Assembly: GCA_919902515.1 (NCBI GenBank)
Contig: CAKKRD010000058.1
Coordinates: 1 to 43,448 of the forward strand
Source of the DNA: Nitrosomonadaceae bacterium
GTDB lineage: Bacteria > Pseudomonadota > Gammaproteobacteria > Burkholderiales > Nitrosomonadaceae
Direction of reading: 5' to 3'
Length of the DNA stretch: 43,448 nt
Positions within the stretch are counted from its first letter, which is position 1; the number at the start of each line of letters is the position of its first letter. Both the position numbers and the translations under genes were made by a program. Shown in pieces: positions 17,005-25,303 of this stretch. The notes beneath the pieces are model-generated. The model had not been told where the DNA came from. It ran no database searches and worked only from the letters and a program-made list of their open reading frames with translations.

Positions 17005-17190
17005 TAGCAAAATTTCCGCAGGGCGTTGTCCATGCGCAGGTCAATGCAACTCGAACGCCAGATCTTCCGCCATAAACAATGTTTCGGGTTTGATGACAGC
17101 CACTCATCAACACGCAATAATTTTTTATGTTGCCCTTGATTCTTCCCCGGCAATCCACATATTGGCAACATCGCTTGAAGAGAGATCACT

Positions 17191-17994
17191 ATGTTCATTA
17201 CTCGCACACCAGCCGTCGCAGGTATGTTCTACCCAGCCGATCCGCAACAGCTTGCCCACGATGTGCAGCAGTTGCTGACTGAAGCACATCCGCACGCCCT
17301 GATCCCCAAGGCTCTAATCGTGCCGCACGCCGGCTACATTTATTCGGCTGCCATCGCAGCCACAGCTTATGCCACCCTGCGTCCCATTGCTGCGCACATC
17401 CGGCGCGTGGTGTTGCTCGGCCCCACTCATCGTGTTGCGGTACGCGGCTTGGCATTGCCGGAAGCGGATGCCTTCGACACGCCGCTCGGACGGGTGATGC
17501 TGGACACGGCGGCAGCACGCACTATCGCCCATTTGCCGCAAGTCAGCGTCAGCGCGCAGGCGCACGCGCTGGAGCATTCGCTGGAAGTGCAACTGCCATT
17601 CCTGCAAAGCATCCTGCCAGATTTCACCCTGCTACCACTGGCTGTCGGCATGGCGTCAGCCGAAGAAGTCGCCGAGGTACTGGATGCGCTGTGGGGCGGC
17701 GAGGAAACGTTGATTGTCATCAGCTCAGATCTTTCACATTATCTGCCTTACGCCACTGCACAACGCGTGGATGGCGAGACCGTGCAATCCATCCTGGATC
17801 TGCACCAGCCGATAGCACATGAACACGCCTGCGGCGGCACGCCCATCAGCGGCCTGATCGTCGCGGCGCAGAAACACCACCTGACGCCGCACTTGCTTGA
17901 TTTGCGCAACTCCGGCGATACCGCCGGTTCGCGCGATCAGGTGGTGGGTTATGCCGCACTCGCCTTTACCGGGAAGGAGGAACATGGCAACTGA
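17191..17994 (+). CDS. amrB: AmmeMemoRadiSam system protein B (MEMO family)
   Basis: A 267-residue MEMO1-like protein, structurally related to extradiol dioxygenases. Candidate metal ligands are H46 (VPHAGYIYSA) and H80 (LLGPTHRV), with HALEHSLEVQLPFLQ, LIVISSDLSHYLPY and the C-terminal CGGTPISGL. It is the first gene of amrB-amrA-amrS. The stop overlaps the amrA start by 11 bp. The system is conserved in bacteria and archaea, and its chemistry is still unsettled. A nucleotide or protein-modifying reaction using the radical SAM partner has been proposed. No strong promoter could be identified in the ~185 bp before it. Confidence 0.92.
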   Translation: MFITRTPAVAGMFYPADPQQLAHDVQQLLTEAHPHALIPKALIVPHAGYIYSAAIAATAYATLRPIAAHIRRVVLLGPTHRVAVRGLALPEADAFDTPLGRVMLDTAAARTIAHLPQVSVSAQAHALEHSLEVQLPFLQSILPDFTLLPLAVGMASAEEVAEVLDALWGGEETLIVISSDLSHYLPYATAQRVDGETVQSILDLHQPIAHEHACGGTPISGLIVAAQKHHLTPHLLDLRNSGDTAGSRDQVVGYAALAFTGKEEHGN

Positions 17995-18562
17995 TCAAGG
18001 AAAAATATTGCTGCCGATAGCACGTGCTGCGATTGCGCACGTCTTGCACGCGCCGTATCCAGCAGCAGCGGATGAAACTGCACCGTGGCTAACTGAACCT
18101 GGCGCAAGTTTCATCACCCTCACTCAATCCGGCGAGTTGCGCGGCTGCATTGGTACGCTGCAGCCGCGCCGGCCATTGCTGGCCGATGTCAAAAGCAATG
18201 CCGTGTCCGCCGCGCTGCACGATCCGCGCTTCCTGCCGCTCACGCGGGAGGAATTTGTCACGGTGCAAGTGGAAGTCTCGCTGCTCACCGCACCGCAGCC
18301 GTTGGATTTTGCCGACGAAACGGACGCGCTGGCACAATTGCGCCCCGGTATCGACGGGGTTGTATTCGAATACGGCCGCCATCGCAGCACCTTTCTGCCA
18401 CAGGTATGGGAGAGCCTCGCGCAACCACATCTGTTTCTTGCTATGCTGAAACGTAAGGCCGGGCTGCCCGATAACTTCTGGGCCGGGGACGTGAAACTGT
18501 CGCGCTATACCGTGACTAAATGGCGTGAAACTGACTTAGACGAGGAATCCTACAATGGATGA
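17984..18562 (+). CDS. amrA: AmmeMemoRadiSam system protein A (AMMECR1 family)
   Basis: A 192-residue AMMECR1-domain protein with the signature LRGCIGTL (residues 52-59) and downstream NAVSAALHDPRFLPLT and VQVEVSLLTAPQPL. The start at 17984 follows GGAAGGAGG directly and overlaps the end of amrB. Its own stop overlaps the amrS start by 8 bp, so all three genes are translationally coupled. The conserved Cys and the pocket around it suggest an enzymatic or ligand-binding role, but no reaction is established for the family. Confidence 0.92.
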   Translation: MATDQGKILLPIARAAIAHVLHAPYPAAADETAPWLTEPGASFITLTQSGELRGCIGTLQPRRPLLADVKSNAVSAALHDPRFLPLTREEFVTVQVEVSLLTAPQPLDFADETDALAQLRPGIDGVVFEYGRHRSTFLPQVWESLAQPHLFLAMLKRKAGLPDNFWAGDVKLSRYTVTKWRETDLDEESYNG

Positions 18563-19652
18563 ACCGATCAGCATTGCCGAACAACATCCCGCCAGGTACT
18601 GGCATCGGCTGGACGACGGCCGTATCCAGTGTGACCTGTGTCCGCGCGACTGCAAGCTACATGAAGGGCAACGCGGCGCGTGCTTCGTGCGCGGACGGGT
18701 CGGCGATGCGATGGTGCTCACAACTTACGGACGATCTTCAGGATTCTGCGTTGATCCGATCGAGAAAAAACCGCTCAACCATTTCTATCCCGGCAGCAGC
18801 ATCCTGTCGTTCGGCACGGCAGGCTGCAACCTCGCCTGTAAATTTTGCCAGAACTGGGATATTTCCAAATCGCGCAGCTTCGACAAACTCGCCGACCAGG
18901 CCAGCCCGGAAGCCATCGCGCGCAGCGCCGAGGAACTGGGCTGCAAGAGCGTTGCCTTCACCTACAACGACCCGGTGATCTTCGCCGAATATGCGATGGA
19001 CGTAGCCGATGCCTGTCACGCACGCGGCATCAAGGCGGTGGCGGTCACGGCAGGCTATATCCACGACCAGCCGCGGCGCGATTTCTTTGCCAAAATAGAT
19101 GCTGCCAATGTTGATCTCAAGGCGTTCACCGACGAGTTCTATGTCAAACAGACCGGCGCTCATCTGCAACCGGTGCTGGATACGCTGAAATATCTGCGCC
19201 AGGAAACCGTGGTATGGGTGGAGATCACCACGCTGCTGATTCCCGGCCTCAATGATTCAGCAGATGAGATAGGCAAAATGAGCGAGTGGATCGCCAAGGA
19301 ACTCGGCGTAGACGTGCCGCTGCACTTTTCTGCCTTCCATCCCGACTACAAGATGACCAACATTCCCGCCACCCCGGCAGAAACGCTGATACAGGCGCGG
19401 CAGATCGCGCAAGCGGCAGGATTGCTGTATGTCTATACTGGCAATGTGCATAACCGCGAGGGGGATACCACGTACTGCCCCTCGTGCAACAGTGCCCTGA
19501 TTGTGCGCGACTGGTATGAAATCGAACAATACCGCCTCACGCCCGACGGCCATTGTCCGGACTGCAATACCCGCATCGCCGGACATTTCGACAAATTTGC
19601 GGGGCAATTTGGCAGGCGGCGCATCCCCATTGCAATAGGAGAGGCAATATGA
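18555..19652 (+). CDS. amrS: AmmeMemoRadiSam system radical SAM enzyme
   Basis: A 365-residue radical SAM protein. The 4Fe-4S motif C91-x3-C95-x2-C98 is in AGCNLACKFCQNWD. The N-terminal cysteines in CDLCPRDCKLHEGQRGAC are typical of the PflA-like AmrS group. Other SAM-fold elements are AFTYNDPVIFAEY, DLKAFTDEFY and ITTLLIPGLNDS. The C-terminus adds two CxxC pairs (CPSCN and CPDCN), a likely zinc ribbon. It generates a 5'-deoxyadenosyl radical on an unknown substrate, acting with AmrA and AmrB. The stop overlaps the next start (ATGA), linking an alpha/beta hydrolase to the system. Confidence 0.94.
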   Translation: MDEPISIAEQHPARYWHRLDDGRIQCDLCPRDCKLHEGQRGACFVRGRVGDAMVLTTYGRSSGFCVDPIEKKPLNHFYPGSSILSFGTAGCNLACKFCQNWDISKSRSFDKLADQASPEAIARSAEELGCKSVAFTYNDPVIFAEYAMDVADACHARGIKAVAVTAGYIHDQPRRDFFAKIDAANVDLKAFTDEFYVKQTGAHLQPVLDTLKYLRQETVVWVEITTLLIPGLNDSADEIGKMSEWIAKELGVDVPLHFSAFHPDYKMTNIPATPAETLIQARQIAQAAGLLYVYTGNVHNREGDTTYCPSCNSALIVRDWYEIEQYRLTPDGHCPDCNTRIAGHFDKFAGQFGRRRIPIAIGEAI

Positions 19653-20275
19653 GTAACGTACATATTCCGGCCGATGCGGTCGAACTCGACGGCGAACTGG
19701 TGTTGCCGCCGTCTGCGACCGGTGTGGTGCTGTTCGCGCATGGCAGCGGCAGCAGCCGCTTCAGTCCACGCAACACCTTTGTTGCCGAAGTGCTGCAACA
19801 ACACGGCATCGGCACCCTGCTATTCGACCTGCTGACACGCACAGAGGATCAGGATTATGCCACGCGCTTTGACATTGATCTGCTGACGCGCCGACTGCTG
19901 GCCGCCACTGCCTGGCTGCAGGCCAACCCACAGACGCAAACCCTGCACATCGGCTATTTCGGTGCCAGCACCGGCGCAGCAGCGGCGTTGCAGGCAGCGG
20001 CAGAAATGGGCAACAAGATCGCTGCCGTAGTCTCGCGCGGCGGCCGTCCCGACTTGGCCGGAGAAACCGCCTTGAACCAGGTGACTGCGCCGACTCTGCT
20101 CATCGTCGGCAGCGCGGACTACGGTGTGATCGAACTGAACCAGCAGGCCTATGCACTGCTGCACTGCGAGAAGAAACTGACCCTGATCGCCGGTGCGACC
20201 CATTTATTCGAAGAACCCGGCACGCTGGAACAGGCTGCGCGCAGTGCAGCCAACTGGTTCGCGCAGCGCCTCTAA
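19649..20275 (+). CDS. Alpha/beta hydrolase (dienelactone hydrolase-like)
   Basis: A 208-residue serine hydrolase. The nucleophile elbow is G-A-S107-T-G (IGYFGASTGAAAAL), with an oxyanion region LFAHGSGSSRFSP, the acid in LLIVGSADYGV and the histidine in GATHLFEE. This is the compact form found in many proteobacteria and annotated as alpha/beta family hydrolase or phosphoribosyltransferase-associated hydrolase. The start at 19649 overlaps the amrS stop by four bases, so it is translated as the fourth gene of that operon. Whether it works with AmrABS or is just cotranscribed is unknown. It is convergent with the TrmH-family gene (3 bp gap). Confidence 0.88.
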   Translation: MSNVHIPADAVELDGELVLPPSATGVVLFAHGSGSSRFSPRNTFVAEVLQQHGIGTLLFDLLTRTEDQDYATRFDIDLLTRRLLAATAWLQANPQTQTLHIGYFGASTGAAAALQAAAEMGNKIAAVVSRGGRPDLAGETALNQVTAPTLLIVGSADYGVIELNQQAYALLHCEKKLTLIAGATHLFEEPGTLEQAARSAANWFAQRL

Positions 20276-20278
20276 CTA

Positions 20279-21079
20279 TTACGCAGCGCTCGTGTTCTGC
20301 CGCACCCGTTCGAAAAAACATACGGCCGCCGCTGCCGCCGCATTCAAAGATTCCGTGCCGCCCGGCATGGGGATGCTGACTTGCTCGCTGACCGCCTGTA
20401 GCACTGCCTCTGACAGACCCGCCCCCTCGTTACCGAACACGAATGCCACCGTCCCGCTCAAGCGGGTTTGATAAAGGCTGGTTTTCGCCTGCAACGTGGT
20501 GGCGACCACCTTGCCGTTGAATCCTCGTGCCACTTTTTCCAGATCGGATTGTTCATGGATGCGCAACTGGAAATGCGCTCCCATCGCGGCGCGCAGCGTC
20601 TTGGGCGACCAGGCATCGGCGCAGCCGGCGGACAGATAGACGTCGCTTGCACCGGCAGCGGCGGCAGACCGCAGGATCGAGCCAAGATTACCGGGGTCTT
20701 GTATGGCTTCAAGCAGCACGCTGAAACTCTCGCCTTGGTATACGGGGATGACATCGTGCACGGGAATGGCTACCAACGCGATTATGCCGCTGGGGGTTTT
20801 GACCGGAGAGACTTCGCGGAACAAGGCATCGCTCAGTACCACCACCGACACTGCCTGCTCCGTCGCCAGTTGCGCCAGCAAATGTTTTATTTCTTCATTG
20901 TCGCTCGCCGACTCACCGATAACCAGGCTTTGCGGCAACCCCAGCGCAGCGCGATAGGCAGTAATCAGATGCGTGCCATCCAGCAGCGTCAGCCTGCTGG
21001 CTCTGCGCTGTACGGCAGATTCCGCCAGCTTGACGAGTTGCTTGAAGAAAGGATTCTCACGAGAGCTGATGGATTTCAC
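20279..21079 (-). CDS. TrmH/SpoU-family RNA 2'-O-methyltransferase
   Basis: A 266-residue SPOUT methyltransferase. The N-terminal substrate-binding part (ISSRENPFFKQLVKL, LLDGTHLITAY) is followed by the trefoil-knot SAM domain with EAIQDPGNLGSILRSAAAAG (motif 1), FVFGNEGAGLS (motif 2) and IPMPGGTESLNAAAAAAVCFFE (motif 3, an alanine-rich variant). It methylates a ribose 2'-OH in rRNA or tRNA. The exact target cannot be told from sequence. It is 88 bp downstream of the ferritin-like gene on the same strand, so it may be the last gene of that transcript. Confidence 0.9.
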   Translation of the reverse strand: MKSISSRENPFFKQLVKLAESAVQRRASRLTLLDGTHLITAYRAALGLPQSLVIGESASDNEEIKHLLAQLATEQAVSVVVLSDALFREVSPVKTPSGIIALVAIPVHDVIPVYQGESFSVLLEAIQDPGNLGSILRSAAAAGASDVYLSAGCADAWSPKTLRAAMGAHFQLRIHEQSDLEKVARGFNGKVVATTLQAKTSLYQTRLSGTVAFVFGNEGAGLSEAVLQAVSEQVSIPMPGGTESLNAAAAAAVCFFERVRQNTSAA

Positions 21080-21167
21080 GGGTCACCCGGCCAAGCCGAT
21101 TTTCCAGGACATCCGCTGTTATACGCATAGCGCATCATCTTGTCCATGCGGCATCTGGACGAACCGC

Positions 21168-22406
21168 TTACATGAAATTGCGCGTATGCAAGGCCGCCAG
21201 GTGGAGTGCGGCTTCTTTGTCAAAACCGAGCCTTTCCAGCCGCACCCGCCTTCCTTCGGCCATATCCGCAATCAACTGCTGCACCCGGACGTAGCCTGCG
21301 GCGATCGCCTGCGGGGTGAATTCGCCTGCCGCGATCAGGATCAGCGCATCGAACACTTCCTCGTTGAGTCCGGCAGTATTCGCCAAGGCGTCATTGCGCG
21401 ACTGCACCGCGTTGGCCAACCGCGTGCGGAATTGCGGCTCCTGCTGCAACCGCCACAGCAAGTGCGACATGCCAAAAGCCACATGGCGCGCTTCATCCCG
21501 CGCCGTCAGGCGGGCGATCTGCCGTGTCACCGGGTCGGGCGCATGCAGGTGGAGAAAGTTGAGCAGGCTGACGAAAGTGCCCTCGCCCAGCACTGACAGC
21601 AAAAAGCCGGCAACGGAAAAATCGGGTTCATCCAGCAGGGTTTTGAGCGAAGCCTGCCCACCAGCAGTGGACAGCGCCGGCTCTCTCCCTTTCAGACGCA
21701 GCCGGCGGGTAAAGACCTCGATATGGCGTGCCTCGTCCGCCACCTGAATCGCAAGCAACGCTTGTATTTCGCGGAAATGCGGATGCACCTGGCCGAGAAA
21801 CCGTGCCGGCACAACCAAAGCGGCCGCTTCGTTTTCGATCAGGTAAGTCATCAACTGCGCCACCGCATCTTCCACCGCAGCGGGAAGATCGAACGGTTCG
21901 TTCCAGTCTATCGCCGTAGCCGGATTCCATTGCGCCGCCACTGCTTGCGCATACAGCACGGCGGCGGTATCCGCCCAGACCTCGTCTTTGCGGTCGAGCC
22001 GGAAATGAATATCCGGCGCACCCGCCTCCACCGTCGCTCCCCTTGCCGCCAGCCCCCAGCACGACAAGGCCTGATCCGCAACCGCGCCGGGCAACGCCGC
22101 ATCGCCGTGTCCGGCATGCGCGGCATCATGCCAGCGGCCGGCATCGGCAGCCCCCCGGATCACTGTGGCAACCGGATGTCCATCCTGCTGCTGCATGCTC
22201 ATGCCGTGGCCTTGCGCGCGGCACCATGCCGCCAACTGCACTTCCCAGCCGGGACTGCTGCCAACCACGCGCAGCTCGCCGCCGGGTGGAATTGCACCCA
22301 GACCATACTTGATCAGCAAATGGGCGCCGGCATCCAGCCCCAGATTCTCAATATCTATAATCGGTGGCAAGTATGTTTCCTTCCGCATCGTAGAATTTCT
22401 CGTCAT
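21168..22406 (-). CDS. Ferritin-like di-iron protein with TusA-like N-terminal domain
   Basis: A 412-residue protein. The C-terminal half is a ferritin-like four-helix bundle with a full di-iron ligand set: E193 (ENEAA), E225-x2-H228 (ADEARH), E275 (GEGTF) and E305-x2-H308 (RDEARH). This spacing is reminiscent of AurF-like oxygenases and rubrerythrin relatives. The N-terminal ~80 residues (LDAGAHLLIKYGLGAIPPGGELRVV, GWEVQLAAWCRAQGH) have a TusA/SirA-like pattern but lack the catalytic CPxP. The start is uncertain: ATGs at 22406 or 22388, both overlapping the end of the upstream PhnD-like gene. Operon position suggests it works with the flavoprotein and the binding protein. The substrate is unknown. 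Confidence 0.75.
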   Translation of the reverse strand: MTRNSTMRKETYLPPIIDIENLGLDAGAHLLIKYGLGAIPPGGELRVVGSSPGWEVQLAAWCRAQGHGMSMQQQDGHPVATVIRGAADAGRWHDAAHAGHGDAALPGAVADQALSCWGLAARGATVEAGAPDIHFRLDRKDEVWADTAAVLYAQAVAAQWNPATAIDWNEPFDLPAAVEDAVAQLMTYLIENEAAALVVPARFLGQVHPHFREIQALLAIQVADEARHIEVFTRRLRLKGREPALSTAGGQASLKTLLDEPDFSVAGFLLSVLGEGTFVSLLNFLHLHAPDPVTRQIARLTARDEARHVAFGMSHLLWRLQQEPQFRTRLANAVQSRNDALANTAGLNEEVFDALILIAAGEFTPQAIAAGYVRVQQLIADMAEGRRVRLERLGFDKEAALHLAALHTRNFM

Positions 22407-23223
22407 CCACTGCCCGCATCAGCAAATCGTAACCGCTGGTGCGGCCGGGTAGCCATGCCTTGAGTCCTTCCAGTTCCAGCAGCGGCCTTACCTGGGCATC
22501 CTGCCAGTCCATCGCCAGCAGCAACTCGGTGAACCGCGCCGCCATTTCATCGCTTGCCGCAGATATGCCGCAGATCGAAGTAAAGTTGCAGTGATCGTAG
22601 CTGCCGCTGCGCGCCACAATCCGTGTGGCGCCTGCCGGCAGTATGCCCTCGCGCGCGAAAGCAAGGTAATTGCCGTCGATCATCCAGGCAGCGTCGATCT
22701 CCCCCGCCATCAGGGCCAGCGCCGCCGCGCGCTCGCCGCCTATATGGTCGCCGTGTTTGCCGCCCAGTTCATCGAAGCGCCGCGCCGTATAGTCGCGTCC
22801 GGCAAGCAGTCCTTGCGCACGCAGATGATCGCGCGGAATCAGGTTGGCCTGGGGTGAATCCAGCGCACCGAAACCGATCATCTGCCCCGCCAGAGCAGTC
22901 AATTCGCCTGTGGTTGCAACGCGGGAATCGGACCGCACTACCAGCACTGAACAAAGATCGCGGTCGCTGTCGCGCATCGCCAGCGCGCGCGCCTCAAGCC
23001 CGTGGGCACGTGCCATGCGCTCCGCCCTGACCCAGGCCAGCGGTGAATTCCAGGCAAGATCGATGCTGCCGTCGAGCTGCGCTTCCACCTGACGCTCGTA
23101 ATTGGAATAAAGCATGTAATCAAATTCGAAATCGTGACGCCGGAAATATTCCTTGAATCCTTCCCAGATGGTCACAACCTTGGGCGCATAGGCAACCGCA
23201 CCCAGCAGCAATGGTTTTGCCAT
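22348..23223 (-). CDS. PhnD/SsuA-like periplasmic-binding-fold protein, no signal peptide
   Basis: A 291-residue type 2 substrate-binding fold: LLLGAVAYAPKVVTIWEGFKEYF, LAWNSPLAWVRAE, then DLCSVLVVRSDS, ALAGQMIGFGALDSPQANLIP and GEIDAAWMIDGNYLAF. These are features of phosphonate/phosphite or sulfonate-type ABC binding proteins. The chosen start at 23223 (MAKPLLLGAV) lacks any signal peptide, and the longer in-frame reading contains no hydrophobic export segment either. It therefore appears cytosolic, and no permease or ATPase is nearby. It may act as a ligand-binding or enzyme subunit. It lies 10 bp after the acyl-CoA-dehydrogenase-like gene and overlaps the ferritin-like gene. Confidence 0.82.
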   Translation of the reverse strand: MAKPLLLGAVAYAPKVVTIWEGFKEYFRRHDFEFDYMLYSNYERQVEAQLDGSIDLAWNSPLAWVRAERMARAHGLEARALAMRDSDRDLCSVLVVRSDSRVATTGELTALAGQMIGFGALDSPQANLIPRDHLRAQGLLAGRDYTARRFDELGGKHGDHIGGERAAALALMAGEIDAAWMIDGNYLAFAREGILPAGATRIVARSGSYDHCNFTSICGISAASDEMAARFTELLLAMDWQDAQVRPLLELEGLKAWLPGRTSGYDLLMRAVDDEKFYDAEGNILATDYRY

Positions 23224-23233
23224 TTCGCGCTTC

Positions 23234-24352
23234 CTAATCAAACACCGGCATGCCGCAAACGGCTTTGCCGATGAAATCAAACAGCACATCGGAAGTCGGC
23301 GCCATGACCGAGGCTGCGCGCGCATCACGGAAATAGCGCTCGACCCCCACATCCTTGCGGAATGCGGCACCACCACACACGCGCATGGCGACATCGGTGA
23401 CTTCCAGCGCAGCTTCCGCCGCCGCGGCTTTAGTCTGCATCACCCGCAGCATCGCATCGGCACGGCCACCGGCCAGCGCCGCCAGGGTATCGTCGCGCAG
23501 GGTGCGCGCCATGTCTGCACGGATACGCGCACGTGCGAGATAAGCCCTGACGGTGGGCAGATCTGCCAGCGCACTGCCCAGATGTTCAAATTTGCTGGCA
23601 CTCGCATGGGCACATGCACGCTCAAGCGATGCCTCCATTATTCCTTGCGAACAGGAAGCGATCAGCACCGAAAATACCGGCAACACTGCGCCCAACATGA
23701 TGTCGAAACCGCCGCCGTCGCTGCCCAGCATGGCGGAGGCAGGCAGCCGCAGCGCTTTGCAGGAAAGCGGTGAGGAACCGTTGCCGCGCAGACCCATGCC
23801 GTCGAAAAGTTTGGGCTGGCTCAAACCCGCTGTCTTGCTGTCGACCAGCCACAAGGTGCTGGCGCCGGCAGCTTTAGCCGGGGGCGATGACCACACGTAG
23901 GAATCGGCTTCGCCTGCAGCAGTCACCATGGTCTTGTCGCAATCGAGCAGATAAGCATCGCCGTCCGGGCGGGCGCTGCCGACCGCTGCCCAGAAGTGGC
24001 TGCGGGAACCCACATCGGACCAAGCCAAAGTCGTCAGATGCCGGCCGGCGGCAATTTCGCGCCGGATCGGGTCGGCACCGAACTTCTCGATCACGCTCGT
24101 GCCGCAATAATGCATGGTCACCACCATGGCGGTGGAAGGGCACGCCCTGGCAATGCGCTCAACCACCTGCGCTGCCTCGGCCAAACCCAGTCCCATGCCG
24201 CCCACCTCGGTCGCACTGACCAGACCCAGCAGGCCAGCTTCGCCGAGTGCAGCAACGGCGGCACGCGGAAACGCGGCATCGCGATCCGTGGCAACGGCCG
24301 CCGGTTCGATGGTGTCGCGGATAACAGTATCGAGTTTTTCAAAATATGGCAT
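23234..24352 (-). CDS. Acyl-CoA dehydrogenase family flavoprotein
   Basis: A 372-residue ACAD-fold protein. It has the N-terminal helical domain (FPRAAVAALGEAGLLGLVSATEVGGMGLG), a middle beta domain (LTTLAWSDVGSRSHFW, MGLRGNGSSPLSCKALRLP) and the C-terminal helical domain (AALEVTDVAMRVCGGAAFRKDVGVERYFRDARAAS in part). It could be a true dehydrogenase or an ACAD-fold flavin monooxygenase of the DszC/SfnB kind. The start at 24352 (MPYFEKLDTVI) is favoured over the longer reading because homology begins there. It is the first gene of a three-gene unit with the PhnD-like and di-iron proteins, a context unlike fatty-acid oxidation. Confidence 0.86.
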   Translation of the reverse strand: MPYFEKLDTVIRDTIEPAAVATDRDAAFPRAAVAALGEAGLLGLVSATEVGGMGLGLAEAAQVVERIARACPSTAMVVTMHYCGTSVIEKFGADPIRREIAAGRHLTTLAWSDVGSRSHFWAAVGSARPDGDAYLLDCDKTMVTAAGEADSYVWSSPPAKAAGASTLWLVDSKTAGLSQPKLFDGMGLRGNGSSPLSCKALRLPASAMLGSDGGGFDIMLGAVLPVFSVLIASCSQGIMEASLERACAHASASKFEHLGSALADLPTVRAYLARARIRADMARTLRDDTLAALAGGRADAMLRVMQTKAAAAEAALEVTDVAMRVCGGAAFRKDVGVERYFRDARAASVMAPTSDVLFDFIGKAVCGMPVFD

Positions 24353-24811
24353 GGCTACCCTTGCACAGAAAAATAGGGCGCTGCCGGATGACATGACAAA
24401 AAACAGACAAGACCCTTGTCGCCGCGAAGATCGATGCAACAGGAATCGGGATTGAATCGGCTACGGTTGTTAGCGCACCTCAATCTGTCTGCTGACCTGC
24501 ACGTTGGCAGCGCTTGGAACGGCACATCCCGTCGTGCTTTTCCTCCCCTCGGCCACACACAGGCCGTCTGACCCAATCTCGCTCCCAGAAGGGAGACTTA
24601 AATCGGCGTTACGGCGGACCAAGCGGAGACAAGCACAACAGTCGCAGCAGTTTACCAGAACCGGCGGTCACGCAGTCCAGAAACCAGGGGGTTCTCTGGC
24701 TGGCTTGAGCAAACTGCTCAGGCAGGATCGAATTTACAGCACAGTTTTGACCCGGCCTCCGCGCTTGCGTTAGCATTGCTACATAAGCGGTAACTCAGGA
24801 GGATTGAAACC
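24353..24811. other. Intergenic stretch between the flavoprotein operon and the accessory island
   Basis: About 460 bp with no convincing gene. Short open frames here lack ribosome-binding sites and resemble nothing. A small hairpin (TGAGCA, AAC, TGCTCA) is at 24706-24720 without a following T-run. An AGGAGG at 24797-24802 serves the antitoxin remnant that follows. The sequence becomes more AT-rich to the right of this region, so the island boundary probably lies within or just after it. No direct-repeat attachment site was recognised. Confidence 0.5.
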
Positions 24812-25038
24812 ATGGGTATGCCAGTCAGAATCGATGACGATCTTTACGCGCAAGCAAAAACAGAAGCCGCTGCAGAACACCGCACCATCGCGGCCAAATT
24901 GAATTCTGGGCCAAGGTCGGGCGTAACGCATTGGACAACCCCGACCTGCCGGCGAGCTTCATCGCTGAGTCGCTCGTCTCCATGGCGGAGTCGCGCAATA
25001 GCGCCATCCCTTTCGTACCACGCAGCCGTCGCGCATGA
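24812..25038 (+). pseudogene. ParD-like antitoxin gene, frameshifted
   Basis: The first 28 codons read MGMPVRIDDDLYAQAKTEAA... HRTIA, the start of a ParD-like antitoxin. One base is missing near 24890-24895, in the GCGGCC stretch. In the shifted frame the protein continues as QIEFWAKVGRNALDNPDL, then PASFIAESLVSMAESRNSAI and PFVPRSRRA, the usual C-terminus of this family, stopping at 25036-25038. A strong AGGAGG lies upstream of the start. The stop overlaps the ATG of the toxin remnant (ATGA), the normal antitoxin-toxin coupling. As written it encodes an unrelated C-terminal tail. Confidence 0.78.
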
Positions 25039-25207
25039 GCTATGCGGTCGTGCAAACCCGCCGTTTTGGGCGGCAGTGAAATAAACTGCACGATAATGTA
25101 GCTGAGGATATCGATAACGCTGTTCAGTCCATCGTGGACAGCCCGTGATAAAGAATGGAAAAACGGTCGGGCTACATGAAAAAATTTATCGCGATTTGAA
25201 ACGGTGA
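25035..25207 (+). pseudogene. RelE/ParE-like toxin remnant
   Basis: It begins MSYAVVQTRRFGRQ, then an in-frame stop (25077-25079). The same frame continues NKLHDNVAEDIDNAVQSIVDSP, which resembles the N-terminal half of a RelE/ParE toxin. In a neighbouring frame the sequence ends VGLHEKIYRDLKR, like the C-terminal tail of that family. The middle of the fold is missing, so the gene has a nonsense codon plus an internal deletion and cannot make a toxin. It overlaps the antitoxin remnant by four bases. Confidence 0.6.
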
Positions 25208-25303
25208 TTTTTTTGAAGGAATGGTATGTTGCAAAATCTGCCTCGCGCTTTAATGTCCGCTCAGGATAGCTTACCGCCCAGTCATGAACTGGCTAAAAAA
25301 CAT

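Noticed and set aside
24706-24720. TGAGCA-AAC-TGCTCA hairpin as a terminator
   Set aside because: Only six pairs, with no T-run on either strand and no gene ending next to it.
24812-25084. Intact 90-residue DNA-binding antitoxin
   Set aside because: The second half is out of frame. The family C-terminus is found in the neighbouring frame and stops at 25038.
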